Of a stretch of DNA of 64,000 nucleotides, positions 36,801 to 46,100 are shown piece by piece. Both the position numbers and the translations under genes were made by a program. The notes below the pieces were generated by a model. It was not told where the DNA came from, searched no databases, and was given only the letters and a program-made list of their open reading frames with translations. Source of the DNA: a virus. Every line of letters starts with the position of its first letter. The first letter of the stretch is position 1. Location of the stretch: the IMG/VR virus record IMGVR_UViG_3300024255_000011, positions 44,851 to 108,850 of that record. One strand, written 5' to 3'.

Positions 36801-38606
36801 AGACGATCCTGGTTCTACTGTTGCAAAGGATTGGGATTGCTGACCAAACACAAGTGATCCTTCACTCCAGTCATACTGGTTGCCATCTGAAGTTTCATCA
36901 TCAATCAGAGCAAGTTCTGTGTAATAAACAGAGGAGATGAAACCCATCTTATGAGTTGAGTTATATCCATAATATCCATCCTGTTGATCAACATACTGCT
37001 TAGGAATGAAGTAACGTGGGTGCATAACACCTGATGGTCTGGGTTTGACCACGTTAGCAATCATAATGGTTGCATTACCAATAGGTTGACCTCTCACAAA
37101 GTCTTCTTCCTCAACACCTGTCAATACACAACTGTTGAAATCATTATGGATGATGTTGTAATTATTCATCCCAAGGAAACCATCCAGATCACCAATCTCA
37201 ACATCAGCGACGATGTGAATGGTCATCTGAGGTTCTTTACCATAATAAAGTGGTCTGGATCCTGCATCAGTGGGATCTACTTTAGACTGACCAACATAAC
37301 CATCAGTAAAGTTTCTGTAAAGAGTTAATGTGTCAAAAGCAGCTGTTGACGCATTTTGAGAGATGTTCTGTAAACTTGGAAGACCATGTACATTCGTCAG
37401 AGTGAGGTTATAACCCTCTGTAATCTGAGTGAAAATGTTTGGCATGAAATTCAGATTTCTTGCCTTATTACCATAAACATAAACTGGGTTATTGTAACCA
37501 CACTCATAACCCTGAACATATGCCAAACCTGGATCTACTCTGATGGCATAAAGCCCATCTGCAGCAGTAAAGGTCAGAGGTCTCTCACTTCCACTTCTAG
37601 GGATTGGAGGATATTCACCAGTATCAGGGTCTGCGTCAAACACCCCATCAACTATTTCAGTATTGCAATACTCAAGTGGTTTGATTGCAAAGTCATTTAC
37701 AATGTAATCTCCTGATTCAGAGAATGTTCTCTTTGCAAGAATATCATACAACCAGTCCCACTTTACTGAGGTTCCAGTCTTACCGAGAATCTCACCATTC
37801 TGAATAGTTGCAAGATGAATGAAGTCGGGAGCAACTGATTCAAAATCCAGTTTGCCCAACTTAAGTGTAATTTCTAATCTATCTGCACCAGGTGCAGCGA
37901 AGTTTGAATTCCCTTGTGAATTGTCAAGTAATGAAGTGTCTTCACTTGATGTAATAAAATCTTCTAATACAAAGAATCCAACCTGATAATATGGGCGAGT
38001 TCCGTACTTGTCAAGAGTAATGGTTTGTTTCTCATTACGAACCATGAAACCATTAACATAGTAAATGCCTTCATTAACAGTAAACAGTGTACCCTTACCA
38101 ACTGGAGCAGAGTCGATGGGCTTACTGACGCCACTAACTCCAACCTTAGCTGTGTAAGCCTGTGGGGTATCTGTTTCTAATGTCTCTTGCTCTAAAAACT
38201 GAGTATATTCGTTAGTATTACCTGAATCCTCATATGTCACATAGAAGGTAAGGTCGTCATCATCCGTGGATTCAATTGCATATGTAACCCTTCCCTTCAC
38301 TCCAGAAGTAACACCAATGAAGTTATATCCCACATACTCCTGAGGGTCTGAACCATTAGTGATGGTCGATACTCTCACGTAGGAATGTGGGTTCTCAAGA
38401 GAAAACTCACCAGGGACAACATTGTCCCCATCTTTCATAAAGTGACTGGACAGTGACTGAATCTGATCCTGTAGGATTGATTGAGTTTGATTTAACTCCC
38501 TTGTCTGGATTGGAAACCCAGACTTGTACATAACACGATAAAAGTTCTTTTTGGGATTCCAATCATCATTATATGGGGGAATATTTAAGTTATGATTAGC
38601 AGGCAT
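30852..38606 (-). CDS. Large DUF4815-type baseplate/tail virion protein (2584 aa)
   Basis: A 2584-residue protein. The N-terminus (PPYNDDWNPKKNFYRVMYKSGFPIQTRELNQTQSILQDQIQ) matches the DUF4815 signature of large virion proteins in T4-like cyanophages, with the typical ARELNQLQ-like helix. Later segments include beta-rich stretches and a Thr/Ser/Gln-rich region around residues 1460-1500. It sits directly after gp8, where T4 has genes 9-11, so it probably takes a peripheral baseplate or fibre-network role. No catalytic motif is visible. It has its own CTAAATAA promoter. Length is at the upper end of what I know for this family. Confidence 0.8.
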   Translation of the reverse strand: MPANHNLNIPPYNDDWNPKKNFYRVMYKSGFPIQTRELNQTQSILQDQIQSLSSHFMKDGDNVVPGEFSLENPHSYVRVSTITNGSDPQEYVGYNFIGVTSGVKGRVTYAIESTDDDDLTFYVTYEDSGNTNEYTQFLEQETLETDTPQAYTAKVGVSGVSKPIDSAPVGKGTLFTVNEGIYYVNGFMVRNEKQTITLDKYGTRPYYQVGFFVLEDFITSSEDTSLLDNSQGNSNFAAPGADRLEITLKLGKLDFESVAPDFIHLATIQNGEILGKTGTSVKWDWLYDILAKRTFSESGDYIVNDFAIKPLEYCNTEIVDGVFDADPDTGEYPPIPRSGSERPLTFTAADGLYAIRVDPGLAYVQGYECGYNNPVYVYGNKARNLNFMPNIFTQITEGYNLTLTNVHGLPSLQNISQNASTAAFDTLTLYRNFTDGYVGQSKVDPTDAGSRPLYYGKEPQMTIHIVADVEIGDLDGFLGMNNYNIIHNDFNSCVLTGVEEEDFVRGQPIGNATIMIANVVKPRPSGVMHPRYFIPKQYVDQQDGYYGYNSTHKMGFISSVYYTELALIDDETSDGNQYDWSEGSLVFGQQSQSFATVEPGSSKDFLLVSNVIGGFQNGENLVQIVEGTSNRKISRLIKSNEVVDFQFYTAGTTNGDLGTDTEIKVSAIGAKTTLEIGTHFTYNAFLNKFVPTSEGRKKLYNFPYPEGSILNERVNYVLETNNSKAKGYAITAPGKISNTITKTKSIYSNLTASNLDKFSADISVQNNVDAEVYDVADRSLFSGVAGQNFITCDNFSGDASEELIANDVVTFVDDTGKSVSKLVLFATKPVGYGEQRSQSTIYFTTALPDKVTGKTVQRIRVKSKGNEDQDLVFSLPVKTVASLQSDPITTRINYRVYRQFVESAVQGATSITLSTDRDNERFVTDPSGVNIAIIRNTGGSSVTPVGRSIVVTNVILNQDDNRQAQFELSEPVPSNCTIKVLAPTQVIDAIAKQKLDKNTLIEIEPQTSDLLTEISKIPSNSLLSLGIADVHKINQITMGAAPGEPGAVDVTVNYLLDDGQRDNFYDISRIYLKPGMPPAVDTLYVDLQYFEHSGDGDFFSVDSYTHDLGVPYKDIPTFVRGRNLPLQLSDKEGTVVELRDCVDFRPIVNTLAEGANSKESKIPTIVDGVSSFNAINYRDTSNGGNGFVPRLPIPFTPFQSDLEYYLPRIDSLFLDKNGKMILLEGNAAISPRRPSDITTAIRLYDLYLPAYTFSVEDIHVKKFNYRRYTMADIAAIDRKVDNIHQVVTLSLLEQGALNMSVRDAVTGLDRFKNGIVVDTFANHSKGDVGTIPYRNSIDPKFSHLRAPHFTDQVELEEKNQTDLQRQGSNYINNNGIITVPYKQSVFTTNPFATGTVNLQPYSVFTYKGNLVLDPEIDTFRDVTRLPNLVIEDNTLFDAMVNLTDEMRTSGLGTVWGDWETTGISSTSSTRQSQNGRATVNITETTESTQQVRSQTQTTFNVNTSSIKRTSYGDRVTDVQLQETMRSGGIDFTATRLKPNTRYYAFFDDIDVTAWCSIDEMLSDFPDGKKRYVAPPNRHRKGFGVPLISDGDGVLQGEFIIPNGRPPVPGTQFNGRMSSIQYQTSGPTRSFATGSRLLRFTTSPTNTKNEQDLEGYAEKMFTSSGIMLDKQETIVATRLPDIQSRTTQTDQQSRTLTSTGISDVDVDVRGPDVIERIIIRDPEPVHQDPIAQTFLVDDTNPDGIFLTELDAFFSSKDNVHGVHAFIVTTDGAIPTTTILPHSHVTKSPDTILRVRCELPTDVDLSVLQNGFELNGTESGATGVIKSNVTFESPTANPGANVQNKVYNVILSNYDGDFIPGEIVTCPNLVGIKAEPTFTICNDEVEITRVDLTNMGTKYDDTTVVEFSIPELPGGRTATGVVKVAPINDNVMDPSMYVPGHDGQVYEIILTDPGSGYTRVPQVTIIGEGGNAEAGCRVKDSTPGVIMGVATSDDGSVPTTFKFSSPVYLMGNTEYAVVLTSPNSLEYRSYVSKLGEDIVGTNTRVTRNAVLGSLFKSQNGALWTEDQTQDMKFTLRRADFEPNVSANIILQNAPLFDKVLELDSIETSSLDVSRSSRIFGMNPRVLKVYQYNHGLSVGDYCAISGVTGTGTDGDSVGGIPIEEINNLHEVLDVDLHHFSIMVSTPSTLTLKGGGSNIRCSYGRPYEVINAYTGLVVYSSSLVGATNRATQTVGLSPVMLDSEGKEIKYNQNNNYILDDIVPIQLMESYYYNEPMQVANYLNELKYNDGIHMRGEKSIETTIRMSSVDNKVSPVFDIQRTNMTLVRNLIDYPKPLTSSLGATTKVITFNERVDLKVGEQLDIDNISTKVAAVEGNKKSIMVYTEPGDKIRRSSVFSKSELNDIGIKQVVNRQSQVFSPETEVVGSVFAKWTSKLFVFENMCDGIELKLSSVYYSADSIKVYYRPRNIGFDADITSIPWIPFNPNQVLPDEQRRVTEDNEIIWPTDPDYSQTLPLYRTPGLPNNVNLIKPRSTDSVDPAMIQANEWQSLTWSAQDLAKFDAISIKIVMTSNNPALAPLIDDMQLVVSE

Positions 38607-38624
38607 CTAACTGTTACTTTTCAG

Positions 38625-38632
38625 TTATTTAG
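38625..38632 (-). promoter_or_regulatory. Late promoter
   Basis: CTAAATAA on the minus strand, 18 nt upstream of the DUF4815 gene start at 38606. Confidence 0.6.
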
Positions 38633-40149
38633 AAGGTGATGGTGAGGCTTACTCTCTCGCTCTGAGTTGGCGTTCTGGTGATTGGTGACAGGTTTGTTAG
38701 GTAAGTCATATAACCAGAATACTTTGCGATTTCTGGTCCAGCGTAACCTTTGAAAAATGACAATCCCATAAAGTCATCAATAAAGAAAATATCTGGACTT
38801 ACAATCTTCCCACTCTCAGACCCAATAATCTGATTCTCTCTCTTCAACTTATACGTCTGTCCTTTGTGGTCTACTGTTGAATCATTGTAAACCACTCTTA
38901 GGATACTGTTTTCTGAGTCCCAACCAACAACCAATCCAGTAGCAGTTTCTGCTTGATAAAAATACTCTGCTTCTTGTGTAACCAACTCACCAATAATGAA
39001 GTCTCCTGGACCATTAACATTCTCAACTTTGATTGCATGGACTGCATTCAATGTGTCATTGTTCTTAAAATCATCATCTGAGAATTCCACTTCCTTCAGA
39101 ATTCCAATCTGTCTAAACTGGGTGTCAGTAAAGAAGTCTGTTAGGTTATCTTTGAGATTTGCAAACACACAAACAGTCCTTGATGACAACTGTCTTGATA
39201 ATTGCTCCTTTGCTCTCTTCTCAAAATCAATAATCTCTTCCCTGATTCTCATTGAGGCACCCCAACCACCAGGAGGAGAAATGATAACTGTGGACCTGAA
39301 TCTGCCATCACCTTGTGGGTTTAGTCCATTTCTCTTATCATCAAGTTGTGCTAACCCCTTATAAACTCTCCCTGATGCCCAATCCAACTTAGCGTGAGTG
39401 TAACCACTTCCTGGTCTTATAATCTCAACCTCAGTTACAACACCTCTCCTTATTCTAACTTTAGCAACTGCACCAAATCCATCACCAACAATGTTACAGT
39501 AGTAATCTGGAACATCTGCAATTGGACCTTCTGGGTTGTTGGTAAACCTACTTCCACCATCATCAACCAATACAGTAAACACTGCCCCTGGTTCAGTATC
39601 TGTTACATCATCTGATGTAATTGGAATTAGATTATTAGTAGCATAGTTCTTTTGATTGAATGTATCAACCTTAAACAACTTCAACCACTGATAACCATCA
39701 GAAGTAACAAAGGGTACATCTGCAATGTTCTGTGGTTCAACTAAGGATGGTTTGTCATAGTTGTTAAAAAGACAAACATAAACATAGTTATTACTACTCA
39801 ACACATAATACACAGCATCAAAGAGGTTAGACGCCCCAGAAAATGATGGTGTCTCTTTGTTATAATCGTGTCTGTACATATCAAACACAGTTCCTGAGTG
39901 CCAGGAAATCCTGGGAATCATCATGTGTACATCTAAGTCATTGATTCTTTTCAATGACAACATATCATTGTGAACCTGATAGTATTCCTTAAAGTTGTTG
40001 GTAGGAATAGGTGGCTCTGCATCATTTGGCCATGGTTGTGACTTACCAATAAACAGGTAAGCACTTGCATCACCATCTGCTTCATTGTATGATTCGATTA
40101 AGTTTTGTGCATTCCTAGTTCTAGAATCGTTAGAATTTAGCGTCGCCAT
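38629..40149 (-). CDS. 8: Baseplate wedge subunit gp8 (506 aa)
   Basis: A 506-residue protein. The N-terminal half carries hallmark gp8 segments: ASAYLFIGKSQPWPND, DVHMMIPRISWHSGTVFDMY, and YYVLSSNNYVYVCLFNNYDKPS followed by DGYQWLKLFKV. T4 gp8 is a 334-residue baseplate wedge protein. Cyanophage versions are longer, here by an added beta-rich C-terminal part. Synteny 6-7-8 supports the call. It has a late promoter of its own. Within the wedge, gp8 binds gp10-7-6 in T4. Confidence 0.85.
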   Translation of the reverse strand: MATLNSNDSRTRNAQNLIESYNEADGDASAYLFIGKSQPWPNDAEPPIPTNNFKEYYQVHNDMLSLKRINDLDVHMMIPRISWHSGTVFDMYRHDYNKETPSFSGASNLFDAVYYVLSSNNYVYVCLFNNYDKPSLVEPQNIADVPFVTSDGYQWLKLFKVDTFNQKNYATNNLIPITSDDVTDTEPGAVFTVLVDDGGSRFTNNPEGPIADVPDYYCNIVGDGFGAVAKVRIRRGVVTEVEIIRPGSGYTHAKLDWASGRVYKGLAQLDDKRNGLNPQGDGRFRSTVIISPPGGWGASMRIREEIIDFEKRAKEQLSRQLSSRTVCVFANLKDNLTDFFTDTQFRQIGILKEVEFSDDDFKNNDTLNAVHAIKVENVNGPGDFIIGELVTQEAEYFYQAETATGLVVGWDSENSILRVVYNDSTVDHKGQTYKLKRENQIIGSESGKIVSPDIFFIDDFMGLSFFKGYAGPEIAKYSGYMTYLTNLSPITRTPTQSERVSLTITF

Positions 40150-40166
40150 TCTATCTCTACTTTTTG

Positions 40167-40174
40167 TTATTTAT
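40167..40174 (-). promoter_or_regulatory. Late promoter
   Basis: ATAAATAA on the minus strand, 17 nt upstream of the gp8 start at 40149. Confidence 0.6.
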
Positions 40175-43100
40175 TTACAAGAATTGTACTTCATCCACCT
40201 TGAAGGTTTGGGTCTTCATGTCATTAACCCTTAGGTCAGCAAACATAATAAACCCACTTGGATGAATTACTTTCTTGACTGTTGAATCATAAATTGATTT
40301 CTCTAAAGGAGAAGAGATAACATAAGAGAACCACTGATAATAATAAGAGTCTTGGATGACAGCATAAGATTCACTTATCTTAGAAGTATCATCTAAGAAG
40401 TCTCCCCTTGGTGAAGAAACTCCATCAACAACAATTCTTGCATCAGATTGACCTTCAAGAATAACCATTCCATTGCCACCACGCTCAGTAAACAACATCT
40501 CTCCAGATTTCAACTTGCCACTTACATTAGCAAGTGTGATGATTTGATTATGTGGCTCATAATCAACAACTGTAGCTGTCACCATATCATAGAAGTCTGT
40601 GCCTTGATACGCGGTATCACCAATTTTAAACTCATCAGTTGGATTCAAAAGAACGACTCTTGTGTGAATCATCAACTCTGGTTTTAGTGATCTGTCAGGA
40701 GAAATCTTTCTCCCTGGATCCACAACCTCTAATGACTTAAGTTTACCAATGTCTTCTGTTAGTGGCAAATACTTACCTTTACTCTCAACCAAAATCAACT
40801 CAGGTTCCACATAATCAGTTCCTGGTTTTACAATTTTGATCTCAACAATGGCACCATTCTCAACAATTACATCAGCCTCAGCACCATAACCACTCTGTAT
40901 CAAATCAACAAATATGGCTCTGGGTTTAGAATACCTGTTTCCACCATATTCAATTTGAACTTCCTTGATGGATGTTCCATCCATAATGATCTTGGTGGTT
41001 GCTCTATCAACATACTTTTTATAAAGTCCCTCAATCTTAGGTAATGTTTCATACTGATAACCAGGTGAAGTAACTTTTACAAGTGCTGCTTCATTCTGTG
41101 GATACTTGGAAGATGTGTAATAAGAAAGATGATCATCTTCTCCCAATGTGCTTGGTGTGTAGATATTGAACTGATTCTTATCTAAGAACTTAGGCCAGAT
41201 AATCTTACATGTGTCCTGTCTGTAATGAATGCCACCATATTCAACATTGATTTGCTTAATGTAACCACCCTCAGATAATGGAGCAACAATACAATAAGCG
41301 TATCCACCAACACCACCATTACCATAGAACCAGATGTAGAAGTTATCTGGATAATACTTACCTCTGAAGGTCAGTTCAACATCAATAACTTTACCATCCT
41401 CAACAATACCATAACCCTCTGCTGGCTCAACAAAACCAGATTCAACAACTTCAAAGGTTTTGCCTCTGAGTTCATCATGGACAGTTTCATTGATAATTAC
41501 CTGGTCACCTGCTCTCTGCATGTGTGGAACTTTAGTCCTGATGGTGTACAGAGACCTTGTCATGTTAAAGGTAGGAGTACCATCCAACAACTCCTTAATG
41601 TATGGGTCACCCCTTCTTACCACTGCTGCAGCAGGTGTTCCACCCTCAGCAATACTAACAATATAAGCTTCTTCAATGCCACTGGTTCCAGGTGCACCAT
41701 TGATAAATCTAATCTTGTCATCAGGATAGAAGTGTTTTAGTTGCTCAAACCAAATGTAATTCAATCCAAGATACTTCAGAAGTAAGTCATCATCCAAGTC
41801 ACCAGGTGGGAAGATTGGACCTGGTCTTAGTGGAGGTTTATTTCCATCACCACTAGGATCATGTGCAGACACATCAGTTGCATACTTGTTAGGCATGATA
41901 CCTAATGGGTTGGTAATAATCCACTGAGATTGTCCTCTGGATCTAAACCTGATGTACATCTTACCTGTTATAGGTGACCACCACATCACACCATCTCTCA
42001 ATGCTGTACCATCTGGCATCGCTCTTGGTTGAGTCAGTTTTACAATGACAAAAAGTGATGTTTCATATTGATGTTTCCATGGGTGTTCTCTTTCTGGGGT
42101 GTACCAGTTTGGTACATCTGATGCACCTTCACCTGAAGGTGGATGTTCACCAGGAATCCAACCATTGGGGTCTGTACATATCCACTGTTCTCCATACCAC
42201 ATGTACAGGAGTGCAGTTTGTGGAGACCACCACATGTCACCATATTGGAGTGGACCACCACTCTTACGCTCACTTGGTGCCCAGTTAGAAATAGTTGTTA
42301 GGAGGGCTTCCTGCTCCTTCTGGATACCTGAGGATCCATTGGGATCATCAAACCCATGTGACTTATCTAAAGCACCAACAGTTGGGAGAGTGCCAGTTGG
42401 TTGAGTACAAACCCATTGCTTGGATCCATCTTCATCAACATACCAGATAAACAACCTTCCTGTCTGATTAGAATACCAGAGGTCCCCAGCAACTAATTCC
42501 TCAAGTTCTACATTTGGTTCAATAACACCAAAATAAGTTGTGGATCCCAATGAAGTCAAAACTCCACTTTCAGTTTTATCTAACTTTTCATCTGCATACA
42601 ATCTTAATAGGTGTTGGTCATCCTCAGACAGAATCTCCAACATTTCTTCTGTATTAACATTATAATTCTTAAGAATAATGTTGCCCTGATTATCAATAAT
42701 GTTTGGAATAAGAATCAGTTGCTTCCTGTTATCTCTGATTGTGTCTCCATATTGTATGAGGTTTTTGGATGTAATAATGATAGTAACATCACTGGTTTCC
42801 ACATCATAATCCCACACAACGCCTTTTGCATAAGATGAGGAAATGATTCCAGTACCTCTAACAAACACATGTGACCTGTCACCAATAAACTCACTTCCAT
42901 CTGGATTCAGGAACTGACAGGCATTCAAATTAACAATCTGAATGTGTGAGATAACAACAGTTCTAATATCTTCACCCACAGAGTCCTTAACTGGTTCTCC
43001 CTTAATGAAAGACACTCTACCTTCTGCACCTGCACCACCAGTGTCATAATTATCAACATAAGTGATATCACCAACTTTAGTGGTGTTTGGTAATCCACTC

Positions 43101-46100
43101 TGTACAACAATCTCAGAAACTGAACCAGATAATGTATCTGAGATCTCAACTTCTAATTCATCCTTAGTGGATGTCAGATATATGTTCCTGTATCTTTCAA
43201 CATCATCATAATTGAATATCAGTTTTGTCTCATCATAAGAACTTGCTGCATCATAAACAACAGTGTTGATAGGAACAAGTGATTCATTGATTTCTACACT
43301 GACCTGTTGTGATAATGGTCTGTTACAGAAGGTAGGACCAATGATATATGGATATTCAGGTTCACCTTGATATGTTGTTGTAACAAAGTACGCTCTTATT
43401 CCATCAGGGTACAATTCCTGTGGGAAGTCAGGTGTGTTACAGATTACTGAGTTACATTCATCCAGAAGTCCTGGATATTGTCCATCAATCTTATCTGGTA
43501 ATCTTGCATAAGCAAGATACTCCTTTCCAGATGGATTTGTCTTGATTCTCTCTGGAATCTCTGTATCAATATACTTTCTTTGTAAAAGTTTTTGTATTGC
43601 TGCATCTGGGTCATATGTGTAATCCTCAATGAAAGTACCCATATAATAGGTTGACTCATCAGGAGGAAGTGTTCCAACTGTATCAAAGTTGCCACCACCA
43701 GCAATAAGTTCAGATCTGTCTTCTGCTAACACATAAGAACTTCTGTAATGGACATATCCATCAGAACTGTCATGTTTGTTCGCATAACCATAAGATCCAT
43801 AAATTGGGTTACCATCATACGCCCAACCTAAGATTGGGGAGTGATTATTGGGCACTTCCTCTAAGAAGTCAGCAAGTTTGTCAGGTTTGATAATATATCC
43901 ATAATCTGACCTTACATCTTCTTTATTCTCAAAAACAAACCCATTGTTGATATCATAGTTCCAATTTCTTGTTTCCACAATTTGGTAGTGTCTATCAAAG
44001 TGATAAAACTGAATAAATCCCTCAACTTCTGCATTTTCGCCTTTTGAGGTAATTACACAATAAGTGGAATCTGGATCATAGTCAATTCCAGGATAAACTA
44101 CAGAAACACTGGTAATTTCACCATCTGCAATTTCACATGAGAAAACTGCACCTTTTCCTCTACCAGATGCATCAACTGCACTGATAGTAGGTACATCATT
44201 GTAAAACCGACCTCCACCTGCTAAATTCGCTTTTGTAATCCTTCCAAACTTGTCATAATTGAATAATATGTCTGCACCCTCTCCTCCACTGATTCTGACT
44301 TCAGGATTAGAGGTGTAATTTGTTTTTGTCTCATTTGTGATTCCAACAACTGTTCCCTCATCCAAAATAATGGTTTCATCCACTTTTTGGCCATCAATCA
44401 CCAAAGTGGGATTCACATAACCAGTTCCACCCGCTAAAATCTTATAATGAGTGATTGAACCTTGATAAACCTTGTGTGGGTCATTACAACTGTAAGCAGG
44501 AACACCATCAACAAACAAACCAATGGCATCTGTGCCTTTAGTCAGAATTTGCTCATTTGGAAGGATTCTTTCTCTTCTGGGAATGACATGGAGTTGGTTT
44601 TTGCCAGTTAACTCAGGACCAACTGATAAATCAGATTTTTTGCCTTCAATCACCAAACTAAAGGTATCTGAGTCACTCATAAGATCCTCAAACTTCTCTG
44701 TACCTAAAAGTTCAATGTCCCTGTTACTAAATGGTCCAATAGTGAACATTGGGAGGTTAGAGGATGATGCAAACACATATTTGTCATCAAAATAAATGCC
44801 ACTTATTCCATAAGTGTAATTACTAACAAAATTGACAAATCTTATCCTGTCTGTTTGTGTTGCAAGAAAATCATCATAGTTCTCAATAAGAGAACCCATA
44901 ATTGGTTCCCTGTAGTCAATTCTACCTGGTCCATTAGGAGTTACAATATCAGAGGTTGTATGTAACAACCCTGGATCATGAACCTTAACAGATTTTGCTA
45001 ATCCAAGTGGGAATGACCTTGAGCAGTGAGTTTGTCCATCAGAATCAGTAATATACCCTTCATAATAGTAAGGACCCATAACAGTGGTCCCCTCATGATG
45101 AGGAGCATCAGATCCAATGTACCCACGCTTACAATCAAAGAACTGATTGAAGGACTTTGACCCATAATAGATACCTTCACCCCCAACCACAACAACACCA
45201 CTGTCAGGGAACCCCAGAGTGGTCTCTACAGTGATTGTGTAAACATCCACCCCATCATCATCTGTTCCATACATGAACAGTGGTCTTGTTAACTTGGTTT
45301 TGGGGTTAGCAACAGTTTCCCCATTGATATTGTCCTTCTCAACATAAATTTCATATTGCACTTCATCTTCATAAGAATAATGTGACGCATAATCAACAAT
45401 AATGGATCCATAGATCTTATTATCATTATATGACTTCAGTTGTAACTGAGATCCAATCAATTTGTCTGGATTGGTGGCAGGAAACTCCTGATTAGACAAT
45501 GGGAAGGATACTGGTACTAATCTCAGTAACATTCCTTCATACCAAGTGGAATCAGAAGGAATAATCATCCTGTCTCCAGGATATGACACTTCTATGTCAT
45601 TCTCAGCATAAAGAATCTTGAATAACGCTTTGATACCAAGTTTAGTGCCCTTGGACTGAAAGAAATCTCTAATATTTTCTAATACAGTAGATCTGTCAAT
45701 TAGTTTAGAAACCTTCTTAGCATCAAACCCCTCCGCAAAGGTTTTATGGATGATATCCAAGAAAGCAGACATGAAAAGTCCACTTAAGTTGTAAACTTTG
45801 GCACCAGGGAAGTGACTTGCTGCTTCAGTGGTTTTATACACTGATTCAGTAATAAGATTTCCCAATAATGTTGTTCCAGACGCCCCTCTTTGGAGATCAT
45901 AAAAAATATTACCTGTTCTGTAACGATATAAGATGATTTCATCATCAATCATCAAAATTCCATCTTTTTCTGGAAATCCTTCTCCAGAAAAGAGTACCAG
46001 TTTCTCATCTTCATAACTGGCAAGTATTTGTCTGGACTTATCTAACTGGATTCTACTTTTATTGGTGTCAATTGAGTTATCCAACTCAGTATTGATGAGT

